Positions 53,750-62,834 of a stretch of DNA of 64,000 nucleotides are shown in pieces; the stretch's first letter is position 1; each line of letters starts with the position of its first letter. Source of the DNA: UBA2357 sp002344625 (GTDB lineage Bacteria > Pseudomonadota > Gammaproteobacteria > Burkholderiales > Rhodocyclaceae); contig CALKIH010000029.1 of assembly GCA_937995335.1 (NCBI GenBank), forward strand, positions 43,009-107,008, given 5' to 3'. Below the pieces are notes generated by a model, which saw only the letters and a program-made list of their open reading frames with translations, was not told the origin of the DNA and searched no databases. A program made the translations under genes and the position numbers.

Positions 53750-56365
53750 ATGAACAAAGCCTATCGCAAACCCCTGCCCGGCACGTCGCTGGACTACTAC
53801 GACGCACGCGAAGCAGTCGAAACCCTGCAAGCCGGCGCCTGGGCGGCGCTGTCCTACACCGCGCGGGTACACGCCGAGAACATCGTGCGCAAGGCCGACC
53901 CGGCGATCATCGACGCCTGTCTGCTGCAACTGATCGAGCGCAAGCGCGAGCTCGACTTCCCGTGGTACCCGGCGCGGGTGGTGTGCCACGACATCCTCGG
54001 CCAGACCGCGCTGGTGGACCTCGCCGGCCTGCGCGACGCGATCGCCGACCAGGGCGGCGACCCGGCGGCGGTGAACCCGGTGGTGCCGGTGCAGCTCATC
54101 GTCGACCACTCGCTGGCGGTCGAATGCGGCGGCAACGACCCGGACGCCTTCCGGAAGAACCGCGCCATCGAGGACCGCCGCAACGAGGACCGCTTCCATT
54201 TCATCGACTGGACCAGCACCGCGTTCGACAACGTGGACGTGATCCCGGCGGGCAACGGCATCATGCACCAGATCAATCTCGAGAAGATGTCGCCGGTGAT
54301 CGGCGTGCACGACGGCGTGGCCTTTCCCGACACCTGCGTCGGCACCGACAGCCACACCCCGCACGTCGACGCGCTGGGCGTGATCGCGGTCGGCGTCGGC
54401 GGGCTCGAGGCCGAGAACGTCATGCTCGGCCGCGCCTCGTGGATGCGCCTGCCCGACATCGTCGGCGTCGAACTCACCGGCCGCCGCCAGCCCGGCATCA
54501 CCGCCACCGACATCGTGCTCGCCTTGACCGAGTTCCTGCGCCAGCAAAAGGTGGTTGGCGCCTACCTGGAATTCTTCGGCGACGGCGCCGAAAGCCTCAG
54601 CATCGGCGACCGTGCGACGATCTCCAACATGTGCCCGGAATACGGCGCCACCGCCGCGCTGTTCTACATCGACGCGCAGACCATTGCCTACCTGAAGCTC
54701 ACCGGGCGCAGCGACGAACACGTGAAGCTGGTCGAGCACTACGCGAAAACAGCGGGTTTCTGGGGCGCGTCGCTCGCGTCGGCAAGTTATGAAAGGACCC
54801 TGAAATTCGATCTTTCCAGCGTCGTCCGCAACCTCGCCGGCCCCAGCAATCCGCACCGCCGCCTGCCGACTTCGGCACTGGCCGAACGCGGCATCGCCGG
54901 CAACCTGAAGGAAGCCCGCGAGCACGAAGCCAAGGGCAGAATGCCCGACGGCGCGGTCATCATCGCGGCGATCACGTCGTGCACCAACACCTCGAATCCA
55001 CGCAACCTGATCGCCGCCGGCCTGATGGCGCGCAAGGCGCGCAAGCTAGGTCTGACCCGCAAGCCGTGGGTGAAGACCTCGCTCGCGCCCGGCTCCAAGG
55101 TGGTCGAGCTATACCTGAAGGAAGCCGGCCTGCTCGAAGACCTCGAAGCGCTGGGTTTCGGCATCGTCGCCTTCGCGTGCACGACCTGTAACGGCATGAG
55201 CGGCGCGCTCGACCCCAAGATCCAGAACGAGATCATCGAACGCGACCTCTATACCACCGCCGTGCTGTCCGGCAACCGCAACTTCGACGGCCGCATCCAC
55301 CCCTACGCCAAGCAGGCCTTCCTCGCCAGCCCGCCGCTGGTGGTGGCCTACGCGATCGCCGGTACCATCCGTTTCAACATCGAGCAGGACTGGCTCACGA
55401 TCAACGCCGGCAAGGCGGTGCAGCTCAAGGACATCTGGCCCAGCGACGAGGAGATCGACGCCATCGTCGCCCGGGCGGTGAAGCCGGAGCAGTTCAACCA
55501 GGTCTACATCCCGATGTTCGAGAAGAAGAGCGTCGAACGCGTGCACGACACTCTCTCGCCGCTGTACGACTGGCGCCCGCAATCGACCTACATCCGCCGC
55601 CCGCCGTACTGGGAGGGCGCGCTGGCCGGCGAGCGCACGCTCAAGGGCATGCGCCCGCTGGCGATCCTGCCGGACAACATCACCACCGACCACCTGTCGC
55701 CGTCCAACGCCATCCTGCTGGATTCGGCCGCCGGCGAATACCTGCACAAGATGGGCCTGCCGGAGGAGGACTTCAACTCCTACGCCACCCACCGCGGCGA
55801 CCACCTCACCGCGCAGCGCGCCACCTTCGCCAACCCCAAGCTGTTCAACGAGATGGTGCTGAACGAGGACGGCACGGTGAAGCAGGGCTCGCTGGCCCGC
55901 GTCGAACCCGAGGGCAAGGTGATGCGCATGTGGGAAGCGATCGAGACCTACATGAACCGCGGCCAGCCGCTGATCATCGTCGCCGGCGCCGACTATGGCC
56001 AGGGCTCCAGCCGCGACTGGGCGGCCAAGGGCGTGCGCCTGGCCGGCGTCGAAGCCATCGTCGCCGAAGGCTTCGAGCGCATCCACCGCACCAACCTGAT
56101 CGGCATGGGCGTGCTGCCGCTGGAATTCAAGCCCGGCACCACGCGCAAGACCCTGGGCCTGGACGGCACCGAGACCTTCGACGTGACCGGCGAGCGCAGG
56201 CCGCGCGCCGACCTCACGCTGGTCATCCACCGCATCGATGGCCAGCGCGTCGAAGTGCCGGTGACCTGCCGCCTCGACACCGCAGAGGAGGTTTCGATCT
56301 ACGAAGCCGGTGGCGTGCTGCAGCGTTTCGCGCAGGACTTCCTGGCCTCTTCACGGACCGCATGA
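53750..56365 (+). CDS. acnD: Fe/S-dependent 2-methylcitrate dehydratase AcnD
   Basis: Aconitase-family enzyme of 871 aa that dehydrates 2-methylcitrate to the trans form of 2-methylaconitate, which PrpF then handles. [4Fe-4S] ligands are visible in ITSCTNTSNP (about 408) and ACTTCNGMSG (about 480). C-terminal swivel-domain motif YGQGSSRDWAA (about 749). Its pairing with prpF distinguishes it from AcnA. The stop overlaps an in-frame ATG of prpF (ATGA). Confidence 0.93.
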   Translation: MNKAYRKPLPGTSLDYYDAREAVETLQAGAWAALSYTARVHAENIVRKADPAIIDACLLQLIERKRELDFPWYPARVVCHDILGQTALVDLAGLRDAIADQGGDPAAVNPVVPVQLIVDHSLAVECGGNDPDAFRKNRAIEDRRNEDRFHFIDWTSTAFDNVDVIPAGNGIMHQINLEKMSPVIGVHDGVAFPDTCVGTDSHTPHVDALGVIAVGVGGLEAENVMLGRASWMRLPDIVGVELTGRRQPGITATDIVLALTEFLRQQKVVGAYLEFFGDGAESLSIGDRATISNMCPEYGATAALFYIDAQTIAYLKLTGRSDEHVKLVEHYAKTAGFWGASLASASYERTLKFDLSSVVRNLAGPSNPHRRLPTSALAERGIAGNLKEAREHEAKGRMPDGAVIIAAITSCTNTSNPRNLIAAGLMARKARKLGLTRKPWVKTSLAPGSKVVELYLKEAGLLEDLEALGFGIVAFACTTCNGMSGALDPKIQNEIIERDLYTTAVLSGNRNFDGRIHPYAKQAFLASPPLVVAYAIAGTIRFNIEQDWLTINAGKAVQLKDIWPSDEEIDAIVARAVKPEQFNQVYIPMFEKKSVERVHDTLSPLYDWRPQSTYIRRPPYWEGALAGERTLKGMRPLAILPDNITTDHLSPSNAILLDSAAGEYLHKMGLPEEDFNSYATHRGDHLTAQRATFANPKLFNEMVLNEDGTVKQGSLARVEPEGKVMRMWEAIETYMNRGQPLIIVAGADYGQGSSRDWAAKGVRLAGVEAIVAEGFERIHRTNLIGMGVLPLEFKPGTTRKTLGLDGTETFDVTGERRPRADLTLVIHRIDGQRVEVPVTCRLDTAEEVSIYEAGGVLQRFAQDFLASSRTA

Positions 56366-56379
56366 CTGGAGACGAGCAC

Positions 56380-57576
56380 ATGCCGCATCCCGCACAAATC
56401 AGGATTCCCGCCACCTACATGCGTGGCGGCACCAGCAAGGGCGTGTTCTTCCGCCTGCAGGACCTGCCCGAGCGCTGCCGGACGCCGGGCGTCGCCCGCG
56501 ACAAGCTGTTCCAGCGCGTCATCGGCAGCCCCGACCCGTATGGCGCGCAGATCGACGGCATGGGCGGCGCCACCTCCAGCACCAGCAAGTGCGTGATCCT
56601 GTCGAAGAGCGAGCGCCCGGAGCACGACGTGGACTACCTGTACGGCCAGGTTTCGATCGACAAGGCCTTCGTGGACTGGTCCGGCAACTGCGGCAACCTG
56701 TCCACCGCCGCCGGCGCCTTCGCCCTCCACGCCGGGCTGGTCGATCCGGCGCGCATTCCGCAGGACGGCGTGTGCGTGGTGCGCATCTGGCAGGCCAACA
56801 TCGGCAAGACCATCATCGCCCATGTGCCGGTCGCCGACGGCCAGGTGCAGGAGACCGGCGACTTCGAGCTGGACGGCGTGACCTTCCCGGCAGCCGAGAT
56901 CGTGCTCGAATTCCTCGATCCGTCCGACGACGGTGCCGAGGGTGATGGGGGCGGCTCGATGTTCCCCACCGGCAACCTGGTGGACGAGCTCGAAGTGCCC
57001 GGCGTCGGCACGTTCAAGGCCACGATGATCGCCGCCGGCATCCCCACCGTGTTCGTCAACGCCGAGGACATCGGCTACCAGGGCACCGAACTGCGCGAGG
57101 ACATCAACGGCGACCCCGCGGCGCTGGCGCGCTTCGAGCAGATCCGCGTCGCCGGCGCGCTGCGCATGGGCCTGATCAAGACCCCCGAAGAAGCCGCCAC
57201 CCGCCAGCACACGCCCAAGATCGCCTTCGTCTCGCCGCCCAAAGACTACCTTTCGTCCAGCGGCAAGACCGTCGCCGCCGGCGACGTCGACCTGCTGGTG
57301 CGCGCGCTGTCGATGGGCAAGCTGCACCACGCCATGATGGGCACCGCCGCGGTCGCCATCGGCACCGCCGCGGCCGTCCCCGGCACGCTGGTCAATCTCG
57401 CCGCCGGCGGCGGCGAGCGCGAGGCCGTCCGTTTCGGCCATCCCTCCGGCACCCTGCGCGTCGGCGCCGAGGCGCGGCTGGCCGACGGTCAATGGACCGT
57501 CACCAAAGCCATCATGAGCCGCTCCGCCCGCGTGCTGATGGAAGGCGCGGTGCGCGTGCCCGGCGACGCTTTCTGA
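56380..57576 (+). CDS. prpF: 2-Methylaconitate cis-trans isomerase PrpF
   Basis: Converts AcnD's product to cis-2-methylaconitate. 398 aa diaminopimelate epimerase-like fold. Conserved blocks: YMRGGTSKGVFF (about 14-25), SSTSKCVILSKS, SGNCGNLSTAAGAFA and HPSGTLRVGAEA. ATG 56380 is 8 nt after GGAG; an upstream ATG at 56362 overlaps acnD. Third gene of the prp operon. Confidence 0.93.
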   Translation: MPHPAQIRIPATYMRGGTSKGVFFRLQDLPERCRTPGVARDKLFQRVIGSPDPYGAQIDGMGGATSSTSKCVILSKSERPEHDVDYLYGQVSIDKAFVDWSGNCGNLSTAAGAFALHAGLVDPARIPQDGVCVVRIWQANIGKTIIAHVPVADGQVQETGDFELDGVTFPAAEIVLEFLDPSDDGAEGDGGGSMFPTGNLVDELEVPGVGTFKATMIAAGIPTVFVNAEDIGYQGTELREDINGDPAALARFEQIRVAGALRMGLIKTPEEAATRQHTPKIAFVSPPKDYLSSSGKTVAAGDVDLLVRALSMGKLHHAMMGTAAVAIGTAAAVPGTLVNLAAGGGEREAVRFGHPSGTLRVGAEARLADGQWTVTKAIMSRSARVLMEGAVRVPGDAF

Positions 57577-57601
57577 ACCCCGTCGAATCTAAGGAAACCC
57601 C

Positions 57602-58462
57602 ATGTCCACTCGCAAACAACTGAAAAAACTGGTCCAGGCCAAGCGCGGCGTGATCGTGCCGGGCGCGTTCAACGCCCTGTCCGCCCGGGTGATCGAGGAC
57701 CTCGGCTTCGAGGCCATCTACGTCACCGGCGCCGGCGTCACCAACATGTGGTTCGGCATGCCCGACCAGGGCTTCATGGGCCTGGCCGAAATCGCCGACC
57801 ACACCGCGCGCATCCGCGACGCCGTCGAAGTGCCGCTGCTGGTCGATGCCGACACCGGCTTCGGCAACGCGGTGAACGTCTATCACACCGTGCGCACGCT
57901 GGAGCGCGCCGGCGCCGACTGCATCCAGCTCGAAGACCAGGTCGCGCCCAAGCGCTGCGGCCACTTCAACGGCAAGGACGTGATCAGCACCGAAGAGGCC
58001 GTCGGCAAGATCAAGGCCGCCGCCGACGCACGCCGCGACCCCGACTTCCTGATCATGGCGCGCACCGACGCCGCCGCCGTGCATGGCTTCGAGGCCGCCG
58101 TCGAACGCGCGCAGCTGTTCGCCGAGGCCGGCGCCGACATCCTGTTCGTCGAGGCGGTGACGAGCGCCGACGAAATCCGCGCCCTGCCCCGGCGGCTGGA
58201 CAAGCCCCAGCTCATGAACATGGTGATCGGCGGCAAGACCCCGATCTTCAATGCCACCGAGTTGGGCGAGCTGGGCTACGGCATCGTGCTGTACGCCAAT
58301 GCGCCGCTGCAGGGGGCGGTGATGGGCATGCACAAGGCGTTGACGGTGCTGCGCGACGAGAAGGAAGTGAAAGAGTCGAGCGGCCTGGTGACGCCCTTCG
58401 CCGAGCGCCAGCGCCTGGTCGGCAAACCCGAGTGGGACGCACTCGAGAAGCGCTACACCTGA
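57602..58462 (+). CDS. Isocitrate lyase/PEP mutase family lyase, likely PrpB role
   Basis: A 286 aa TIM-barrel lyase. Active-site signature KRCGH (about 116-120), metal site LLVDADTGFG and IQLEDQVAP. The operon context makes 2-methylisocitrate lyase (to pyruvate plus succinate) the best guess. However, the C-terminal half (MNMVIGGKTPIF, LVTPFAERQRLVG) differs from E. coli PrpB and resembles dimethylmalate lyase or oxaloacetate decarboxylase relatives, so the substrate is uncertain. It lies at the 3' side of the operon, whereas prpB is usually first. Confidence 0.78.
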   Translation: MSTRKQLKKLVQAKRGVIVPGAFNALSARVIEDLGFEAIYVTGAGVTNMWFGMPDQGFMGLAEIADHTARIRDAVEVPLLVDADTGFGNAVNVYHTVRTLERAGADCIQLEDQVAPKRCGHFNGKDVISTEEAVGKIKAAADARRDPDFLIMARTDAAAVHGFEAAVERAQLFAEAGADILFVEAVTSADEIRALPRRLDKPQLMNMVIGGKTPIFNATELGELGYGIVLYANAPLQGAVMGMHKALTVLRDEKEVKESSGLVTPFAERQRLVGKPEWDALEKRYT

Positions 58463-58550
58463 ACGGCCGAAGGCGCGGACGCGTGCGCGGGCACGCCGCC
58501 GCGCCATCCGGCCCGGCCCCGAAATCCAGATCGAGCATCCGTTTTTCCAC

Positions 58551-58573
58551 CCCCTTCCCGGGGGCAGAAGGGG
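58551..58573. promoter_or_regulatory. Hairpin in the pyc leader
   Basis: A 7-bp inverted repeat CCCCTTC/GAAGGGG with a 9-nt loop lies 28 bp before the pyc start codon. No T-run follows, so it is not an obvious terminator; it may affect message stability. Confidence 0.4.
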
Positions 58574-58601
58574 CCGCCTACGCCCATCACAGGAGCACAC
58601 C

Positions 58602-61600
58602 ATGAGCAAGATCACCCGCCTGCTGGTCGCCAACCGCAGCGAAATCGCCATCCGCGTGATGCGCGCGGCCGCCGAACTGGGCATCCGCACCGTGGCCATC
58701 TACGCGCGCGAAGACCGCTTCGCGCTGCACCGCTTCAAGGCCGACGAAAGCTACCTGGTCGGCGAGGGCAAGACGCCGATCCAGGCCTACCTCGACATCG
58801 GCGACATCCTGCGCATCGCACGCGCGGCGGGCGTGGATGCGATCCACCCCGGCTACGGCTTCCTCTCCGAAAACCCGGATTTCGCCGATGCCTGTGCCGC
58901 GGCCGGCATCGAATTCATCGGCCCCTCGCCCGACGTGATGCGCACGCTGGGCAACAAGGTCGCGGCGCGCAATGCCGCCATCGCGGCGAACGTTCCGGTG
59001 ATCCCGGCCACCGGCGCGCTGCCCGATGACCTCGACGCGGTGAAGGCGCAGGCCGCCGCCATCGGCTACCCGCTGATGCTCAAGGCCAGTTGGGGCGGCG
59101 GCGGGCGCGGCATGCGCGCGATCGACCACGAGGACGAACTGGCCACGGCCATCGCCGCCGCGCGGCGCGAGGCCAAGGCCGCCTTCGGCAACGACGAGGT
59201 CTACCTCGAAAAGCGCATCGTGCGCGCCCGCCACGTTGAAGTGCAGGTGCTCGGCGACACCCACGGCCAGCTCGTGCACCTGTTCGAGCGCGACTGCTCG
59301 GTGCAGCGGCGCAACCAGAAGGTGGTCGAGCGCGCCCCAGCGCCCTATCTCGACGACGCCCGCCGCACCGAGCTGTGCGAGGCCGCGCTGCGCCTGTGCC
59401 GCTCGGTGGGCTACACCCACGCCGGCACGGTGGAATTCCTCATGGACGCGGACAGCGGCGCGTTCTACTTCATCGAAGTTAACCCGCGCATCCAGGTCGA
59501 GCACACCGTCACCGAAGAAGTCACCGGCATCGACATCGTCAAGGCGCAGATCCACATCAGCGAAGGCGCGCGCATCGGCGACGCGGCTTCCGGCGTGCCG
59601 GCGCAGGCCGGCATCCGCCTCAACGGCCATGCGCTGCAATGCCGCGTCACCACCGAAGACCCGGACAAGGGCTTCGCGCCCGACTACGGCAAGCTCGGCG
59701 CCTACCGCAGCGCCGCCGGCTTCGGCATCCGCCTGGACGCCGGCACCGCCTACACCGGCGCCGTCATCACGCCCTACTACGACTCGCTGCTGGTCAAGGT
59801 CACCGCCTGGGGCCGCGAACCGGCCGAAGCCGCGCAGCGCATGGACCGCGCGCTGCGCGAGTTCCGCATCCGCGGCGTGGCCACCAACCTCGCCTTCCTC
59901 GAGAACGTGGTCGGCCATCCGTCCTTCCGCGACGGCAGCTGCACCACCCGCTTCATCGACGAAACGCCGGAACTGCTCGCCACCACACCGCGCCAGGACC
60001 GCGCCACGCGCATGCTCGAATTCATCGGCGAAGTGGTCGTCAACGGCAACCCGGAGATGAAGGGCCGCCAGCCTCCGCCCGTCACCCAGGCCACACATGG
60101 CGACACCGGCCTGATCTGGCCGGCCACCGGCCTGGACACCCCGATCCCGGCCGGCAGCCGCGACCTGCTGCGCGAACTCGGCCCCGCCGGCTTCGCCGCA
60201 TGGATGCGCGCGCAGCGGGCGGTGCTGCTCACCGACACCACGCTGCGCGACGCCCACCAGTCGCTGTTCGCCACCCGCATGCGCACCGCCGACATGCTGC
60301 CGGTGGCGCCGCACTACGCGCGCGAGCTGGCCGGCCTGCTGTCGCTGGAATGCTGGGGCGGCGCCACCTTCGACGTGGCGATGCGCTTCCTCAAGGAAGA
60401 CCCGTGGCAGCGCCTGGCGCAGTTGCGCGCGCGAGTGCCCAACATCCTGTTCCAGATGCTGCTGCGCGCCTCCAACGCGGTGGGCTACACCAACTACCCG
60501 GACAACGTGGTGCGCTTCTTCGTGCAGCGCGCGGCAGCCGAGGGCATCGACCTGTTCCGCGTGTTCGACTCGCTCAACAACGCCGGCAACATGCGCGTGG
60601 CGATGGATGCGGTGAATGAGTCCGGCGCCCTGTGCGAAGCCGCGCTGTGCTACACCGGCGACCTGTTCGACGCGCGCCGCGACAAGTATTCGCTGAAATA
60701 CTACGTCGGGCTGGCCAGGGAATTCGAGCGCGCCGGCGCCCACATCCTCGGCATCAAGGACATGGCCGGCATCTGCCGCCCGCGCGCGGTCAGCGCGCTG
60801 GTCAAGGCCCTGCGCGAGGAAACCGGCCTGCCGGTGCATTTCCACACCCACGACACCAGCGGCGCCTCGGCGGCCAGCGTGCTGGCAGCCATCGAGGCCG
60901 GCGTGGACGCGGTGGACGGCGCCATGGACGCCATGAGCGGGCTCACCTCGCAGCCCTCGCTGGGCGCCATCGTCGCCGCGCTGGAAGGCAGCGAACGCGC
61001 GCCGGACGTCACGCTCGACCAGATCCGCCCCTTCTCCCACTACTGGGAAGGCGTGCGCCGCCACTACGCCCCCTTCGAAGCCGACATGCGCGCCGGCACC
61101 GCCGACGTGTATCGCCACGAAATGCCCGGCGGGCAATACACCAACCTGCGCGAGCAGGCCCGCGCGATGGGGCTGGAACACCGCTGGGACGCCATCGCCC
61201 AGGCCTATGCGGACGTCAACATGCTGTTCGGCGACATCGTCAAGGTCACCCCGACTTCCAAGGTGGTCGGCGACATGGCCATCTTCATGGTCGCCAACGA
61301 GCTGACGCCGGCCGATGTGCTCGACCCGGCGCGCGAGATCGCCTTCCCCGAATCCGTCGTGCAACTGATGCGCGGCGAACTCGGCCTGCCGCCGGACGGC
61401 TTCCCTGACGGGCTGCAGCGCAAGGTGCTGAAGGGCCAGGCGCCGCTGACCGGGCGCCCCGGCGCGGTGCTGCCGCCGGCCGACCTCGACGCCGCGCGCA
61501 CCGCCGCCAGCGAGGCCGCCGGGCGCGACATCGACGACAACGACCTGGCCTCGTGGCTGATGTACCCCAAGGTGTTCGCCGATTTCACCCGCCACCAGCG

Positions 61601-62072
61601 CCAGTACAGCGACGTTTCGGCGCTGCCGACCCCGGTGTTCTTCAACGGCCTGGCCGAACGCGAAGAAATCGCGGTCGCCATCGACGCCGGCAAGACCCTC
61701 GCGGTGCGCCTGACCGGCCGCACCGAGGCCGACGACGAAGGCATGGTCAAGCTGTTCTTCGAACTGAACGGCCAGCCGCGCCCGATCAAGGTCGCCAGGG
61801 CCGGCCAGGCCAGCGCCCAGCGCAAGCACCCCAAGGCGGAGGACGGCAACCCCGCCCACCTGCCGGCCCCGATGCCGGGCGCCGTCGCCATGGTCGCGGT
61901 CACGGCGGGACAAAAGGTCGCCAAAGGCACCCCGTTGCTGTCGATCGAGGCGATGAAGATGGAAAGCGTGCTCAGCGCCGAGCGCGACGCCACCGTCGCC
62001 AAGGTCTGGGTGGCCCCGGGTGACGCGGTGGAAGCGAAAGACTTGTTGGTCGAGTTCGAACTGGATGCCTGA
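58602..62072 (+). CDS. pyc: Pyruvate carboxylase
   Basis: A single-chain biotin enzyme of 1156 aa making oxaloacetate from pyruvate, bicarbonate and ATP. Biotin carboxylase domain (1-450) with ATP-grasp glycine loop SWGGGGRGMRAI and IEVNPRIQVEHTVTEE. Carboxyltransferase domain (540-1000) with TDTTLRDAHQSLFATRMRT and metal-binding HFHTHDTSG. Biotinyl domain ends with EAMKMES (biotin Lys). Associated with the prp operon, it can replenish the oxaloacetate used by PrpC. A hairpin lies in the leader. Confidence 0.94.
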   Translation: MSKITRLLVANRSEIAIRVMRAAAELGIRTVAIYAREDRFALHRFKADESYLVGEGKTPIQAYLDIGDILRIARAAGVDAIHPGYGFLSENPDFADACAAAGIEFIGPSPDVMRTLGNKVAARNAAIAANVPVIPATGALPDDLDAVKAQAAAIGYPLMLKASWGGGGRGMRAIDHEDELATAIAAARREAKAAFGNDEVYLEKRIVRARHVEVQVLGDTHGQLVHLFERDCSVQRRNQKVVERAPAPYLDDARRTELCEAALRLCRSVGYTHAGTVEFLMDADSGAFYFIEVNPRIQVEHTVTEEVTGIDIVKAQIHISEGARIGDAASGVPAQAGIRLNGHALQCRVTTEDPDKGFAPDYGKLGAYRSAAGFGIRLDAGTAYTGAVITPYYDSLLVKVTAWGREPAEAAQRMDRALREFRIRGVATNLAFLENVVGHPSFRDGSCTTRFIDETPELLATTPRQDRATRMLEFIGEVVVNGNPEMKGRQPPPVTQATHGDTGLIWPATGLDTPIPAGSRDLLRELGPAGFAAWMRAQRAVLLTDTTLRDAHQSLFATRMRTADMLPVAPHYARELAGLLSLECWGGATFDVAMRFLKEDPWQRLAQLRARVPNILFQMLLRASNAVGYTNYPDNVVRFFVQRAAAEGIDLFRVFDSLNNAGNMRVAMDAVNESGALCEAALCYTGDLFDARRDKYSLKYYVGLAREFERAGAHILGIKDMAGICRPRAVSALVKALREETGLPVHFHTHDTSGASAASVLAAIEAGVDAVDGAMDAMSGLTSQPSLGAIVAALEGSERAPDVTLDQIRPFSHYWEGVRRHYAPFEADMRAGTADVYRHEMPGGQYTNLREQARAMGLEHRWDAIAQAYADVNMLFGDIVKVTPTSKVVGDMAIFMVANELTPADVLDPAREIAFPESVVQLMRGELGLPPDGFPDGLQRKVLKGQAPLTGRPGAVLPPADLDAARTAASEAAGRDIDDNDLASWLMYPKVFADFTRHQRQYSDVSALPTPVFFNGLAEREEIAVAIDAGKTLAVRLTGRTEADDEGMVKLFFELNGQPRPIKVARAGQASAQRKHPKAEDGNPAHLPAPMPGAVAMVAVTAGQKVAKGTPLLSIEAMKMESVLSAERDATVAKVWVAPGDAVEAKDLLVEFELDA

Positions 62073-62102
62073 GAGGCCTGCCCTGTGGAGGAGCACACAA
62101 GA

Positions 62103-62705
62103 ATGAACACGAAAGAAGAAGACTGGCTGCGCCCCCGTGCGCTCTACGAAGGTGTCGCCGAGTCCTTGCGCGCACGCATCTTCGCGCACGAATTCGCCCC
62201 CGGCAGCGCACTGGACGAAGCCGAACTGGCGCGCAGCTACGGCGTCAGCCGCACTCCGGTGCGCGAAGCCCTTAAAGTGCTGGGTCGGGAAGGACTGGTG
62301 GCGATCGAACCGCGGCGCGGCTGCTGCGTCGCCGAGCTGTCCGCCGCCGACGTGAGCGCACTGCTGGACGTGATCGAAATGCTCGGGCTGCACGCCGTGC
62401 GCGAGGCGGCCCGCAGCGGCGTGAAGCCCGCCGAACCGACCGACCATGCGAAGCTGCTCGAATGCGGCCGCAATCGCTACCTCACCGAAGCCGTGCTGCG
62501 CCTGAACGACAAGCTCCAGCTCGCCTGCGGACCACGCTTCGGCCGCGCAGACACCGAGCTGCTGGCCAGCCTGCTGCCCACGCTCGCGGCCGCCCTGTCG
62601 GCGCACCAGGTCGCGCACGCCGAGCAGATCTGGACGGCGTACACCAAGGCCCGCCGCCGGCTCGCCGCCAGCTATGTGGCGCCGTTCTCGGCGCACTACA
62701 GATAA
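62103..62705 (+). CDS. GntR-family transcriptional regulator (FadR/VanR type)
   Basis: A 200 aa regulator. N-terminal winged helix-turn-helix: LARSYGVSRTPVREALKVLG (about 41-60), then RRGCCVAELSAADV. The C-terminal helical FCD domain is short and lacks the usual metal-binding His cluster. ATG 62103 is 9 nt after GGAGGAG. It lies 30 bp after pyc and may regulate the pyc/prp genes; the effector is unknown. Confidence 0.88.
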   Translation: MNTKEEDWLRPRALYEGVAESLRARIFAHEFAPGSALDEAELARSYGVSRTPVREALKVLGREGLVAIEPRRGCCVAELSAADVSALLDVIEMLGLHAVREAARSGVKPAEPTDHAKLLECGRNRYLTEAVLRLNDKLQLACGPRFGRADTELLASLLPTLAAALSAHQVAHAEQIWTAYTKARRRLAASYVAPFSAHYR

Positions 62706-62789
62706 GTTCTGGTGGTAGATAAAGGACGGCAGGCAACGCATCCACGGCCGTCCGACCTCGTTCCGTCGCCTCGGCCCAGGCAAGGGAAA

Positions 62790-62818
62790 CCCCGGTCGCC
62801 CGAAGGCCAGGACCGGGG
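62790..62818. terminator. GC-rich hairpin between gntR and the retroelement
   Basis: A perfect 8-bp inverted repeat CCCCGGTC/GACCGGGG with a 13-nt loop that can itself pair (GCC/GGC). It lies between two convergent genes and so may end both transcripts. There is no long T-run. Hairpins near template or variable repeats are also known in retroelements of the diversity-generating type. Confidence 0.5.
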
Positions 62819-62834
62819 TGGGCACTGCGGTTCA

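Noticed and set aside
58587..62825. A 1412-codon open frame on the minus strand opposite pyc
   Set aside because: It mirrors pyc codon by codon in a GC-rich region, is low-complexity (rich in Arg, His, Gly, Val), has no domain, and pyc is certain on the other strand.
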